Assembly (NCBI GenBank): GCA_938743325.2
Contig: OW568868.1
Span: 124,001 to 188,000 of the forward strand
Origin: Pycnococcus provasolii
Taxonomy: Eukaryota > Chlorophyta > Pseudoscourfieldiophyceae > Pseudoscourfieldiales > Pycnococcaceae
Direction of reading: 5' to 3'
DNA: 64,000 nucleotides
Shown here: piece after piece, positions 22,050 through 33,000 of the stretch
Position numbering within the stretch: the stretch's first letter is position 1
Layout: every line of letters begins with the position of its first letter
Made by a program: the position numbers and the translations under genes
Notes under the pieces: model-generated
The model's database searches: none
Seen by the model: the letters and a program-made list of their open reading frames with translations, nothing else
Told to the model about the DNA's origin: nothing

Positions 22050-23588
22050 ATGTCGTCGCAATCCCATGGTGGCGCTCCCGCCGCTCCTGCTCCTGCTGCT
22101 ACACAGGAGGTATCGTCCATATCGCTGGACATGGATCTTCCTCCTCCTTCTGATCAGGCGGAGGAGGGGGGGGTTCGAGGAGGAGGAGGCGACGCATCTT
22201 TAGCAGCAGAAGCAGCAGATCATAACAACAACGGCATGATCTCGCCCTCCTCCTCATCACCACAACTCATCAAGAGCAGCAGCAGCGATATCAAAATCAA
22301 AGTCAAGAAGTTTCTGCGCCACTACTTCTGGCAGCCGCACAACAAGTCGAACCGGATCATACGCCAGAAAACGCTCTTGAAGGAAGCACAGCAGGACATG
22401 CCCATCTACCAACAGAAATTCCTCAAGTACAGGAACATCATCGCGCTGCTACTACCCGCACTCATCGTTCACGCCGTGTGGTGGCCAGTCATGCTCCTCC
22501 CGCACAACAAACTGGATATCGTCCAAGAGTACAGCTTCGCCACTGTGACGATGGTTTTCGGATCGATCGTCGCGGGCATGACGTCCGAGGGTGGTGCCGC
22601 AATCGCGTTTCCCGTCTTCACGCTCGCTTTTAGCGTGCCACCTACCGTGGCGAGGGACTTCAGCTTCATGATACAGTCCGTTGGCATGACCGCCGCATCG
22701 TTTAGCATCTTCATCATGGGCGTTCACATCGACTGGTCCGCACTCGTCTACGCCACGTTGGGCGGAATCGTTGGAATCATCCTGGGTCTCGAGTACATTG
22801 CACCAGCCATGGATCCTGTCACGAAAAAGCTTGCGTTCGTGAGCGTCTGGTTTGCGTTCGCATTTAGTCTGTTCCTGCTCAATCGCAACCACGACAGACC
22901 TACGTTTCGCAATGTACCCACGTACAAGTGCAACAACAACAACAACAACGAAGACAAAGACTGTGAAACTCGCACAACAACAACAACATCAACGACGACG
23001 GCGGGGGTGACGGCGATCGCCACCAACGTCAAAAAGTTCCTTCACACTCGTGTGCCGTCACCCGAGCCGTCGGGGCTGCAGTTGTGGCCTGCTATCGTGC
23101 TGTTTCTCACTGGCATCTTCGGTGGCATGAACAGCGCCATATCTGGAAGTGGGCTTGACATCTGCTCCTTCGCGATCTTGACTCTCCTGTTCCGCGTCAA
23201 CGAACGCACCGCAACGCCCACGAGTGTCGTGCTGATGGCTGGAAACACACTTGTTGGCTTTTTGTACCGCCAATTCGGATCGAGTCCAGAAGGTCCCATC
23301 GCTAGCCTTGCTTGGAACCTCTTCGCTGCAAGTGCTTTCGTCGTTCCATTTGGTGCCCCTCTCGGGACGGTGCTTGGTGCACGGTTGCACAGGATCACGA
23401 TCGCGTGCCTTCTATATGCGCTCGACACGATTCAGCTCATTTCCGCGTGGGTGCTACTAGAGCCAAAGATGACGGCAGCATCATGGGGAATGTCCGTGGG
23501 TATCATTCTCATAGGCTCGCTTCTCTTCGCTCTCGTCACAAGTGCAGGCACGAGGTTGCAGCGCTTCAGCGCTATGGACGTGCTTTAA
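22050..23588 (+). CDS. TauE/SafE-family membrane transporter
   Basis: 512 residues; multi-pass permease of the TauE/SafE family, members of which export sulfite or organosulfonates in bacteria; the eukaryotic substrate is unknown. I take the ATG at 22050 (MSSQSHGG). An Ala/Pro/Ser-rich cytosolic N-terminus of about 85 residues precedes hydrophobic segments such as IIALLLPALIVHAVWWPVML, ALVYATLGGIVGIILGL and LAFVSVWFAFAFSLFLL. The family's repeated Gly-rich motif is visible as TSEGGAAIAFPVF in the first half and GGMNSAISGSGLDICSF near residue 357 in the second. A polar Asn/Thr-rich loop joins the halves. Confidence 0.85.
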   Translation: MSSQSHGGAPAAPAPAATQEVSSISLDMDLPPPSDQAEEGGVRGGGGDASLAAEAADHNNNGMISPSSSSPQLIKSSSSDIKIKVKKFLRHYFWQPHNKSNRIIRQKTLLKEAQQDMPIYQQKFLKYRNIIALLLPALIVHAVWWPVMLLPHNKLDIVQEYSFATVTMVFGSIVAGMTSEGGAAIAFPVFTLAFSVPPTVARDFSFMIQSVGMTAASFSIFIMGVHIDWSALVYATLGGIVGIILGLEYIAPAMDPVTKKLAFVSVWFAFAFSLFLLNRNHDRPTFRNVPTYKCNNNNNNEDKDCETRTTTTTSTTTAGVTAIATNVKKFLHTRVPSPEPSGLQLWPAIVLFLTGIFGGMNSAISGSGLDICSFAILTLLFRVNERTATPTSVVLMAGNTLVGFLYRQFGSSPEGPIASLAWNLFAASAFVVPFGAPLGTVLGARLHRITIACLLYALDTIQLISAWVLLEPKMTAASWGMSVGIILIGSLLFALVTSAGTRLQRFSAMDVL

Positions 23589-23948
23589 AGAAGAAGAAGA
23601 GAGGGGTGGTGGTGGTGGGTGTACACGCGTTGTTTGCTGCGTTTTGCTTTCTCGGTCTTGTTGTAAGTTAAGATCGATCATGCAGTAATAGCGTGTACTT
23701 TTTTTGATTTCGAAGGGTTCTATCACAATACCGCATTTCATGTCGCGTAGGTGGGAGCTCCACTTGCGCTGGTTTGCAAACAAAGGTTGCACATACAGTT
23801 GATTTCAGTTTGTCCGGAGGGGAACTCAATGTTTTTTATTAATTGTTTGTTCCCGTACAACATAACCCGAATCCTAACCCTGCTTGCAACTCAAAGTATT
23901 TAGAACAACATGCATGCGCCTCTTTCGCTCATCGAAGAAGACCGCCGC

Positions 23949-24021
23949 GAAAAGTTGACATTTTATGTCGATCTCCTGTCAAAAAGTTCTCCCTTTCTCC
24001 CTGTCAAAACTTTGTTCCTCT
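23949..24021 (+). repeat. Left arm of inverted repeat flanking the trypsin-ankyrin gene
   Basis: The reverse complement of this stretch matches 26647-26730 almost base for base (shared core GACAGGGAGAAAGGGAGAAC), apart from about 15 extra bases in the right arm. It contains GTTGACATTTTATGTCGA, a near-palindrome. Confidence 0.85.
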
Positions 24022-24040
24022 CCATCCTGACCCTACCTAA

Positions 24041-24067
24041 TAACCCTAACCCTAACCCTAACCCTAA
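24041..24067. repeat. Interstitial telomere-type tract (CCCTAA)4
   Basis: CCCTAA units about 170 bp upstream of the protease ATG at 24237. Confidence 0.9.
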
Positions 24068-24236
24068 TTCACCCTGGAACGAACGTGAGTCAGTCCTTGC
24101 AGAACCTCTCTCTCCCTTCATCCAGTCCCTTGGACTTCTGACTTCTCAGCTTCCCTCTTGCACTTCCCAGTTCTTCTCCCTCCCAGAAAAAAAAATATGT
24201 GACCGGTCATTTCTGGTGGTGAATATTCGTCAATCC

Positions 24237-26633
24237 ATGGCTGCCTTTGCCACGATGATGATGGTTGCACTGGTGGTGGTGCTCGCGATGATGCCTTCGG
24301 TGGTGGTGGTGCACCATCAACATCCGGGCACTGCTGTTCGTGTTGTGCATGCGCTCGATGGGGGAGTGCGAGTGGGAAGCTCGATATATCCCATATCAGC
24401 CTCAGCTTCTTTGGGCGCGCTCGCAAATGTCACGCTCTCGCAGGCAGGTGCAGACGAGCCCGTGCGCATCAATGTCACGTACGACGACACGAGCTCGTTC
24501 CAAGGTGCGATGGGCGCATTCAGGGTGTACATAGCCGCCGAGCCTCTCGACAGGATTGACGCGGGAGTGACGGTTGCTGAGTGCCTCACGTTGCCGATGT
24601 ACGACCCAAACGAGCAAGCGCCACCTTTCGTCAAATTGAACGTCTACGTACGGCGAGGGTGCGACGGAGAGGCTGACATGATCATGATGAGTGAAGATGA
24701 CATCCCAGATCACAACGACACGCAGGTAGCAGCGCGTGAGAAATCGTGCGCCCTCGGCGATCTAAGCGGCAAACATGGCTTGTTGCCAGCCCCAAAAGGA
24801 ACGCACACGTTCGAGGATCGAAGCATTACGAACCTAAACGATATCATTGGACTACCGTTTGTCATGGTGAACGACGAATCACGAACCGTCGCATGTGCGA
24901 ACATCGTCATGGACGTAGACGACGACTACAAGCCTCTCTTTGAGGAGCCTCCTTCGGAGACTTCTAGGATCATTGACCGCTCGTCGTCGTCGTCGCAGTG
25001 TTCCATACCGGTGCCGCAGTGTACGAGTGGTCAGCTCAACGAGGACTCACCAGGAATCATCTCATCCGAGCCAACCGAGGTGACGCCAAACACTTATCCG
25101 TGGATCGTGTACATGGGCTCTTGCAGTGGAACTCTCATCGCGCCGACCGTCGTCTTGACCGCCGCACACTGCGTGATGCCGCACGGTCCGATCCGAATGG
25201 GGAGTGTCGTGTACATCGGCTGCCATCTGATCAGTCAAGGGTGCCAGGAGTCCAGGCTTGTCACTGATGTGTACGCGCATGAGAAATTCACGCTACAAGA
25301 ACTGTACTCTTCGGAGACGGATGACGGAAAGCCTCGTCAGAAGTTTGCGTACGACGTCGCCGTGCTGATTCTCAACAAGCCTTCTCGGTTGTCTGTGGCA
25401 ACGCTCGCGACGCGCGACGACGATCCGGCGTATTGTGAGAAGAGTGCGAGCACGGTGGCTGGCTGGGGCAAAGATACGACCGGACAACGATCAGAGGCTC
25501 TGCTCCAGGTGGAGGTGCCGGTGACTTCTCACGAGAGCTGTGAGGAGGCGTGGGGCAAGGGTCGCATCGGTCCTACGATGATCTGCGCAGGCTTCGACGA
25601 CGGCGGGTGTGACGCATGTCAAGGCGACTCTGGCGGTCCGATTTTCACGTCGACACGCTGTGCGCCTCCTGACACGCCTCCACGCGTGTTCGGGATTGTG
25701 AGCTGGGGTGCGCCATGCGACAAGGCGAATCGCAAGCCGTACGGCGTGTACACGTCCGTGGCATCGGTGCGCGACTGGATCGCATCGAAGATGCTTGGAG
25801 GCGAGCTCGCCGATCCTGATGAGAGCGTGCTTCCGTATGTGGTGCGTTCGATCGATGAGACGGTTGAGACCGCGACAGACAGCACATTGTGCACTTTACT
25901 TGATGACGATCAGTCGAGATGTGGAGAGGACGAGGTGAGGAAGCTGTGCCCGAAGCTCTGCGGTGGCTCGTGTCCGCTCGTGCAAAATGTGAAACGTACG
26001 ACTATCACGCCGCCGCAAACGACGACGAGCAGTAGCACGACTACGGCACCGCCGACGATCATGCCGCCGCAAACTACGAGTAGTAGCACGACGACGATGG
26101 CACCGCCGCCGCAAACGACTACCAGCAGTAGCACGAAGACGAATCCGAAGTACTCGCGTGAGTACGCGATGAAGGCGTTGGATTCCCCAGATATTCCGAT
26201 TGAGCATGCGGGGGAACTGCCTATACATCGTGCTGCACAAAATGGCAACCTAGACGACATACGCGCTCTCTTGGAAGTGTACCCCGAAGGCATTCGTGCC
26301 AGAGGCACATTTGGGTTTAACCCCCTGCAGATTGCGTCATACTACGGCGCGCCGTTGGAGGTGGTCAAGTACCTGTACGATGCATATCCTGAGGGTGTGA
26401 AAAACGTGAGCCTCCTTGGGACCACTCCGCTTACTTCAGGCGTGTATCAAAATGCGCCATTGGATGTGATTCAGTTTTTGTACGAGAAGTACCCTGAAAG
26501 CGTGAGCATACGGGGCCTCTTTGGGGCCAATCCTCTGATGGGGTCTGCCCTTGATATTGCCAAGAACCGCGAGCGTCCACAAGAAATCATCGACTTCCTC
26601 GAAAGTGTCTCTAACGACCGCGCCTTGTTTTGA
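24237..26633 (+). CDS. Secreted trypsin-like serine protease fused to ShK-like and ankyrin repeats
   Basis: 798 residues from the ATG at 24237, which opens a strong signal peptide (MMMVALVVVLAMMPSVVVV). Residues about 45-250 are an unrecognised extracellular region. The S1 protease domain runs about 278-525, with catalytic His in VVLTAAHC, Asp in YDVAVL and Ser in CQGDSGGP; all three are present. A Cys-rich segment (CTLLDDDQSRCGEDEVRKLC) looks like a ShK-type module. A Thr/Pro linker leads to ankyrin-type repeats (residues about 651-791) of the LPIHRAAQNG / YPEG style common in diatom proteins. Ankyrin repeats after a secreted protease are unusual, since they are mostly intracellular. Confidence 0.85.
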   Translation: MAAFATMMMVALVVVLAMMPSVVVVHHQHPGTAVRVVHALDGGVRVGSSIYPISASASLGALANVTLSQAGADEPVRINVTYDDTSSFQGAMGAFRVYIAAEPLDRIDAGVTVAECLTLPMYDPNEQAPPFVKLNVYVRRGCDGEADMIMMSEDDIPDHNDTQVAAREKSCALGDLSGKHGLLPAPKGTHTFEDRSITNLNDIIGLPFVMVNDESRTVACANIVMDVDDDYKPLFEEPPSETSRIIDRSSSSSQCSIPVPQCTSGQLNEDSPGIISSEPTEVTPNTYPWIVYMGSCSGTLIAPTVVLTAAHCVMPHGPIRMGSVVYIGCHLISQGCQESRLVTDVYAHEKFTLQELYSSETDDGKPRQKFAYDVAVLILNKPSRLSVATLATRDDDPAYCEKSASTVAGWGKDTTGQRSEALLQVEVPVTSHESCEEAWGKGRIGPTMICAGFDDGGCDACQGDSGGPIFTSTRCAPPDTPPRVFGIVSWGAPCDKANRKPYGVYTSVASVRDWIASKMLGGELADPDESVLPYVVRSIDETVETATDSTLCTLLDDDQSRCGEDEVRKLCPKLCGGSCPLVQNVKRTTITPPQTTTSSSTTTAPPTIMPPQTTSSSTTTMAPPPQTTTSSSTKTNPKYSREYAMKALDSPDIPIEHAGELPIHRAAQNGNLDDIRALLEVYPEGIRARGTFGFNPLQIASYYGAPLEVVKYLYDAYPEGVKNVSLLGTTPLTSGVYQNAPLDVIQFLYEKYPESVSIRGLFGANPLMGSALDIAKNRERPQEIIDFLESVSNDRALF

Positions 26634-26643
26634 AATTTTTGAC

Positions 26644-26732
26644 AAGCAGGAGAGGAACACATTTTTGACAGGGAGAAAGGGAGAACTTTTTGACAGGAGA
26701 TTGACAACCTTGAGATTGACATAAAATGTCAA
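26644..26732 (+). repeat. Right arm of inverted repeat flanking the trypsin-ankyrin gene
   Basis: Mirror of 23949-24021. It begins only about 10 bp after the protease stop codon and is followed at 26748-26820 by a direct-repeat copy of 23716-23790 (shared GTGGGAG.TCCACTTGCGCTGG). Confidence 0.85.
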
Positions 26733-27064
26733 CCTTTCGCAGATTCCACTATCAGACCGCATTCTTTCATCTGGCGTGCGTGGGTGGGAGTTCCACTTGC
26801 GCTGGTTCGCAAAGGTTGTAAATAAAATAAGCAAGAAGTTGTTGTCTTAAATATTATGATTACCATAGAAAAAAAAAACCAAAAACGAAGAAAAAAAAAC
26901 TTGCTCTTTTGTTGCTGTTTTTTTCCTCAATTGATGGCATCCCTATTTATTTGTTTTTTTAAAAAAAATGAGTCGCAACTTGGTCGTAACCTTAATCATT
27001 TTTTTTCTCTCATCTCATCTTGCTGTAATGTTGTTTTGTGTCTTGAGTGAAGTAAAAGCGAACT
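26733..27064. other. Convergent 3' region, AT-rich
   Basis: Lies between the convergent protease and giant surface-protein genes. Beyond the direct-repeat copy it is poly-A/T-rich, as expected for 3' ends. No gene seen. Confidence 0.5.
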
Positions 27065-30000
27065 TTAGTTCATCACCACGAGCGCAAGCAGGAGCATGAA
27101 CAGAGGAGCACCAAAAGTAGTCGCCGAGGATTCCTTCGCAGGCACCTTTACTGGCGCCTTAGTTGTGACCTTTGTCGTTGTCGTTGTCGTCGTCGCCGTC
27201 GCCTTTGTTGTCGTCTTCGTGGCGGTGGTAGTCACAGTCTCCGCATCCGAAGCAGGCGCCGACGTCGTCTTGACCTCAGGCACGAATCGAATCACCGCGT
27301 ACTCGCCACCCTTCGATCCCGTGCACGTAATACCAGAGCTCGTCGCCGCTGTCTCCACATTACAAGATCCACTGCCAGTTAACTCCACCTTTCCGAGACT
27401 CGAGTCAACACAGGCACATCGATCCGATGCACCGGCGCCGGCAGACGACATGAGAGGCATGCGCACGGAAAATGTAGCACTACCCATACCCACGGCTGTG
27501 TCCACATTGTCCTTCATCACCGTCACCGAAACACTTGCAACGCCGCTCACCACGGTGGGCGTTTGCATGCCATTCAAGCTTGGCATGTTGCCAATGGCAA
27601 GCGTCGATAACAAACTCGAATCTGGCAGGTAAGTCATCTTCACCCTGAGGTCATCAGGGCATGGGCTCTCCGTGGACTGGCACTGGTACTCGGTCGCAAA
27701 GCTCTTGTCGTAGCTAATCGTAGGACTTTCATCCGCAAATGCGAGCAAATTTCTCCTCCTATTCGAAGAGCTGAAGGCGGTCTCGTAACCGCCGAGGTTG
27801 CTCGCGTAGCGTTTGCCAACAACCACGCCAAGTCCACCTTTGCTCTTGACAACCACAGGTTCCTCATCTGGCGTAGCCTGATTGAGGAAACTCTCTCCAA
27901 TCGCATTGAGCGTGTTTTTGATGGACGTCATCGTGGAATCAGCCTCCTGCTTCTTCGCTAGCGTTTCCGTTTCCGTCGACGGCGCGTCACCCGAAGGCGG
28001 CGCTCCCATCGTCGGAGGCACATTGTCTTCCACAGATGGAGTAGTTGTCGTCTGCGCCAATGTGCCAATCACGTCTAACATGCCAGCAGCCAAGTCGCTC
28101 TTCTCCTCCTTGGTCTGCGATTTGTCGCTGTCCAGCAGTGCAGCGCTCTTCTCCATCACTTTCAGCACGTTCGCCTTCGCCTTCTTGCTCAGCTTATTCG
28201 CATTTGCCTTGGATGTCATCGACTTTCCGGCGGCAATCACCTGCCTGGCGTCAACAGCCTGCTGGTTCTGATCTTTCGTCGACTCCTTCTCCACGATAGC
28301 CAGCAGGTTCTCGGAGACATCTTGCAAAATATCCTTCTCAGCCTGCAAGGCTGCCTCTTTCACCGTCTCATTCACCGGCTCACCAGGCTGCAGCAACGTC
28401 GCCTCCTCGCGCATCGTGAGCACATCGGCAACCTTCAATGCCGCAGTCACGCCCTGCGCGCTATTGCCCGAGCTTATCGACCTCTTCATCTCCTCAGTCG
28501 CATCGTCAACCACAGCCTGCTCAACCTTTTCCACGGGTTTGACAACCACCGTGGTCTTATCGCATCCGCGACCTCTCATCGTGTCAATGGCACATCCATA
28601 CACCGTCAGCTCCTTAGCGTCACCCTCTCCCACCGGAAGTTTGGCCTTCACACCCGATCCTGAAACATCTGGAATCGGAACTCGGATGCCCTCCGACATG
28701 TAGCCAAACTCGTACGTGAGTTCGTCGCGCTCCTTGTCAAACATCGCGTCAAGATTGAAAGAAAAGAGGGTTGTCTGCGCAAGTCCCTCGGTCGGCGAAA
28801 CCTTGAGACACTTTCCTTCCGCCGACTTGCAAACAGGCGGCGCATTCACAGGAACAGCCAGAGGTGGAGTCTCCGACTCCAGAGTCTTGCCATCGCGACT
28901 CAGCTTAGAAAGCTTGAGAGAGAACTCAGGAAGGATGACGTCTTCGCGGGAGAAGAATTCGCTTTCTACCACAAGCGTTCGACTCGTCGTGCCAGTCTCC
29001 GGTGTGAACTTTGTCAGGTTGACACCCTCGACGTTCACGCTCCATTGATACTGAACATCAGACTTCGCATCGGTCATGTCAACTTGCAGCTTCAGCTGAT
29101 TCGCCTGGTTGTGCTTTTCGTAGCACGTTTTCGTATACACGCCGCCGCACAGGCGTTCGATCGAGCCAATGGGAAGATCCTCGTCACCGACAACCACGTC
29201 TACCTCGGAGGTTGCCTCCGCCTTCACCCCAGATGTCGCGCTAACCTTGAGCGTGAATGCGTACGTCACATTCGACTTTAAGTTTACGCTTTCTTTGCTG
29301 GACTTGATGATGTACTGCGTTGCCGTCACCTCGCTCTTGGAGCGGATCTCCTCGTCGGTTCCCGACAAACACGGCGCGCCATCCGATCGAGTGCACGACC
29401 AATCGAGCCCGGGGAAGGCTGAAATGCCGGCGGTAGGATTGTCCGGGTCCCTGATGTCAGCTGTGACGACGAGATCCTGGTCATCACGTGCCACGCGATT
29501 CGGACCGAGGCTCACGATTAGCGGAGACGCAGTCGGAAGGAGTGACAGGCTTGCCGTGCCACTAGCACCGCCAAAGGAAACCTTGAGGTTCACAGTCAAG
29601 GGTTCGTTCGGCTTAACCTGGCCTGGTGCGATGACAAGGTACGGCGAGTCTTCGAACGACAGCGCTGGCTTCTGCACCGACTTTTCAGACAGGGTCCACT
29701 CGTACGACACCTTAGAACCCTCACCGCAGAGGCTGTCAAGCTCCACCTTGGAGCGCAGCACGAATCCCTCGCTCGCCGCAAACTCCTGCTTTTCGCGGGC
29801 ACCGAAAATGATTTCAGGCGCAGCCGCCGCCAGCTTCTCGAAGGCGAACGAGCACGTTGACGTCTTTCCTAGCGATGACGTGACAGTCGCCGATATGTTG
29901 TACTTTCCCGCTGACAACTTCGACGTGTCAACGGCAGCGATGGCTGACAAAGCCGCGCCGTCAACCGGCTTCACGTCGAAGGCGCTCGTGGGAACAGCAC

Positions 30001-33000
30001 TCCATTCAACGCTCTTGAGAGCTCGACCCGTGGGGTCGTATGAGCCGCCGGCGTTGAACTCGGCCATCTCGATGCCTGTGGCAGCAGTATCATCACATGG
30101 CGGCGCGATGGACATCGGACCTCGGATGATGCACACGGGAGGATCCAACTTCAAAGGAAGGCTGACCTTTGCCACGACCGAATCGCCGAACGTGCGGCCT
30201 GCCATGTCCTTCAGTCTCCCCGTGTCCATGTCCTTCAGCTTCAGCTCTCCGCCATCCTCGATCGTAGGATTCCGTCCAAGAATAACGGTGAGCGTGTTGC
30301 CCTCCGCGGTCACGTAGGCACCAGTCCCGAGCGGCATGGACGTGTCCGTGGTAAAAATGCTGCGAGCGGAGACCAAGAATGGCTGAGCTTCCGCCTCGAG
30401 TGTTACCTTGATCTCCGTGAGGTCATTGCTAAATGTTGCATTCGGCAGTAAGCTAGGCACCTTGGAAAGCACACAGAAGCCCTTGCTCCTCTCGGTGAAG
30501 ATTCCCTTTTCTTCTGTGCAGCGAGTGAAGAAACTTATCTGGCTTTCTATGCAGGCGTAGCCTTCGCCAAATTTTTCTGCACACGTCTTGTCATCGTCGC
30601 ATGATTCCGCATTCATTTCCTCAGCTTCGGCCATAAATGCATCACACAGGCTCGTGCAGACACCCTTACACGCTCCCCTCGTATCAGTGCCGGTCATCGG
30701 ATCGCACGTCACGTCCGGCTTGCACGTCATATCTGGTGTTGTAGAGTCAGTAGTGGCAATGGTCACCTCGCCGCGGGTGCACTGGCCCATTTTGCAGTCC
30801 GACGTGTTCTCGCACGCGCCACCAATATCAACCGTCCTCGATGTGTTAGCAGAGTCCACGGCGGTGCTCACAGTACCCAGGAGAGCGGTGTCCAGATTGC
30901 TTGGGATAGCCTCGTCAGCCTCGCAGAGGTTCGTGTCATCGCCCAGACAGTCTTTATTGCAGACGCCGAGGGCCATGCAAAGGCTCTTTGGTCGAACAGA
31001 TAGTTCTGGATTCTTGAATAGAACCTTGCGGTAAGACTTGCACATATTCGTAAACGATTCATCGGTGCTTGAATCGGAGGAACAAATATTTCGGAACCAG
31101 TCGGACATGTAGTAGGCCAAGTCCTCCACGGAGGATTCCCTATTCGAGAAAGTTGTCGTGAAATTCTTCATCGCCGTCGTAGTAGCGCTTTGGCACCCCG
31201 AGCAATCTTCACATACGTCGACGCACTCAACCCTGGTATAGCACGCCGACGCGAGCTCGCACTTGCGAGGACTGGAATCGTAATCCTCACACTTAATTTC
31301 GTTTAAGCAACGAGCCTCTCCCATTTGGTCAAATGGATCATATCCCACCTTGCAACTTTCATCCTTTCTGCAGGATTGTTCCCAAGTCATTGTCATCGAT
31401 GGTGAGGAATGCATCTGTGGGCATCCGTCTTGCGTGCCGTCCATGTGACCCACGCGCATGTGCTTATTGCACGGATCATACAGCGTCTTGCACTTGTTCT
31501 CGACCTTGCACTTCGGATTCGAAGAGCACTGCGTTTCGCTCAAACCATTGCACTCGGACGGGAGATCCTCCGGAGGCAACGGAGTTTCAGCTGCCGCCTT
31601 TCGCGCTAGAGACAGAGCAGTTCCCTTGACAACTTCAATTGTCGGTTTCCCCACAATTGATATGTTGAAAGGTGCATTCGATAAGGGAAGAGGTCCAGCT
31701 GAAAGTCCAATGTAGAGTGGAATCATTGTGTTGGGATTTTCGTCAAAGATCTTGATCTCGTAGCTCATTTCAGCGACTTTCTTAGCACTGACGCGGTAAT
31801 CCTCAAGGCTAATATCCTGTGCAATAATCGATCGAAGCATGTCCGCGCCGTGACCAGGCGCTTCACCTGGAACCTTCGGAACCAAGTTGACGGTGCCTGA
31901 CAGCACCATCGTCTCGCCTTCCTTTGGCACATCGTCAGGAAATCCAATCGCCTTGGCACCATCCAAGTAGGATTTCATATCTGCCAGCATCTGTGTTCGA
32001 TTGGGATCGCTTGAGCACACGTCCACCACCTTTTCAATAACTTGCATGCATCCAGGCTTGGTAATATCCATCGATTCTCCAGATTCTTGTTCGCATCCCT
32101 CAAACTCGGAGCTAGGACCGCTATCGAATGGTCGTCCTCCCGCAGAATTGCCCGGACTGAAATCACTGAAGGTGGGAGAATTGCCCTGAAGAAGGTTTCT
32201 GCGACGTGATGGCGAGCTTATGGTAGGATTACTATCGAAGCAAGTCGATGCGATCTTCATGGACTCCAGATTGCATGGAGAACACATGGAGAACATAGCT
32301 CCCATTTCCTGCGTCATCTCACTTGGTGGACACGTTATCAGCACCTTGTCATATGCAGCTTTGCATTTGTCAGCACAAAAGATCTCAACCATTTTGGATG
32401 GATCGGTTGGAGCCGATGGTTCGTCCTGCGCATGTCCACCCAAGCCACAGTCCGTGTTGAATGCCATCATGGTTTCTGTGCATTTCATCATGGTATCTGT
32501 ATAGTTTGTTCCATTCGGTGGCATCATTCCCGGAGAATTCGGATCGTAAGGGTAAGGGCTGTCGCCTGGCATAGGGTAAGGGCTGCCGCCTGGCATATCA
32601 GCTTCGATAGGCACGACGCTGCCGTCCTTGGTGGTTGCACTGGTAATCATGTTCATCGCCATACTCGGATACGTCGCGCCATTCACTGTCAGAGGCGGAG
32701 CCTCCGCAAGCGTTGACACAACCTTGTTGAGATTTTCCATGGCTCCCGTGGTGCCAGCCGAGCTGCTTGCCACATCGACCTTGATTTCGGTGGGCACGAC
32801 CACGGATGATCCGGAAGCTTGCATCAACTTTCGGCCCAATGGCGCAGAGGGCGCAGAATCGCTGAAATAAGCAGTCTTCGATTCCACCGTCACACCGGGA
32901 ATAGTGCTGAAAATCTCTTGCTGATGCGCTACGTGCGACTTGGTGAACGCTTCCAGATCCGTAGTCCTGGGCACGTTCTGGTACATCACGTCCGTCTGAA

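Larger units (their letters stand above)
23589..24236. other. Intergenic region with two repeat arms and a CCCTAA tract
   Basis: Contains a direct-repeat copy (about 23716-23790), the left arm of an inverted repeat (about 23949-24021) and a telomere-type tract (24041-24067). These are described separately. The frame of the downstream protease is open through part of this region, but I regard that as chance. Confidence 0.55.

Noticed and set aside
23910-24236. 109-codon N-terminal extension of the protease frame
   Set aside because: It translates the inverted-repeat arm and the CCCTAA tract (NPNPNPN), while the ATG at 24237 opens a good signal peptide.
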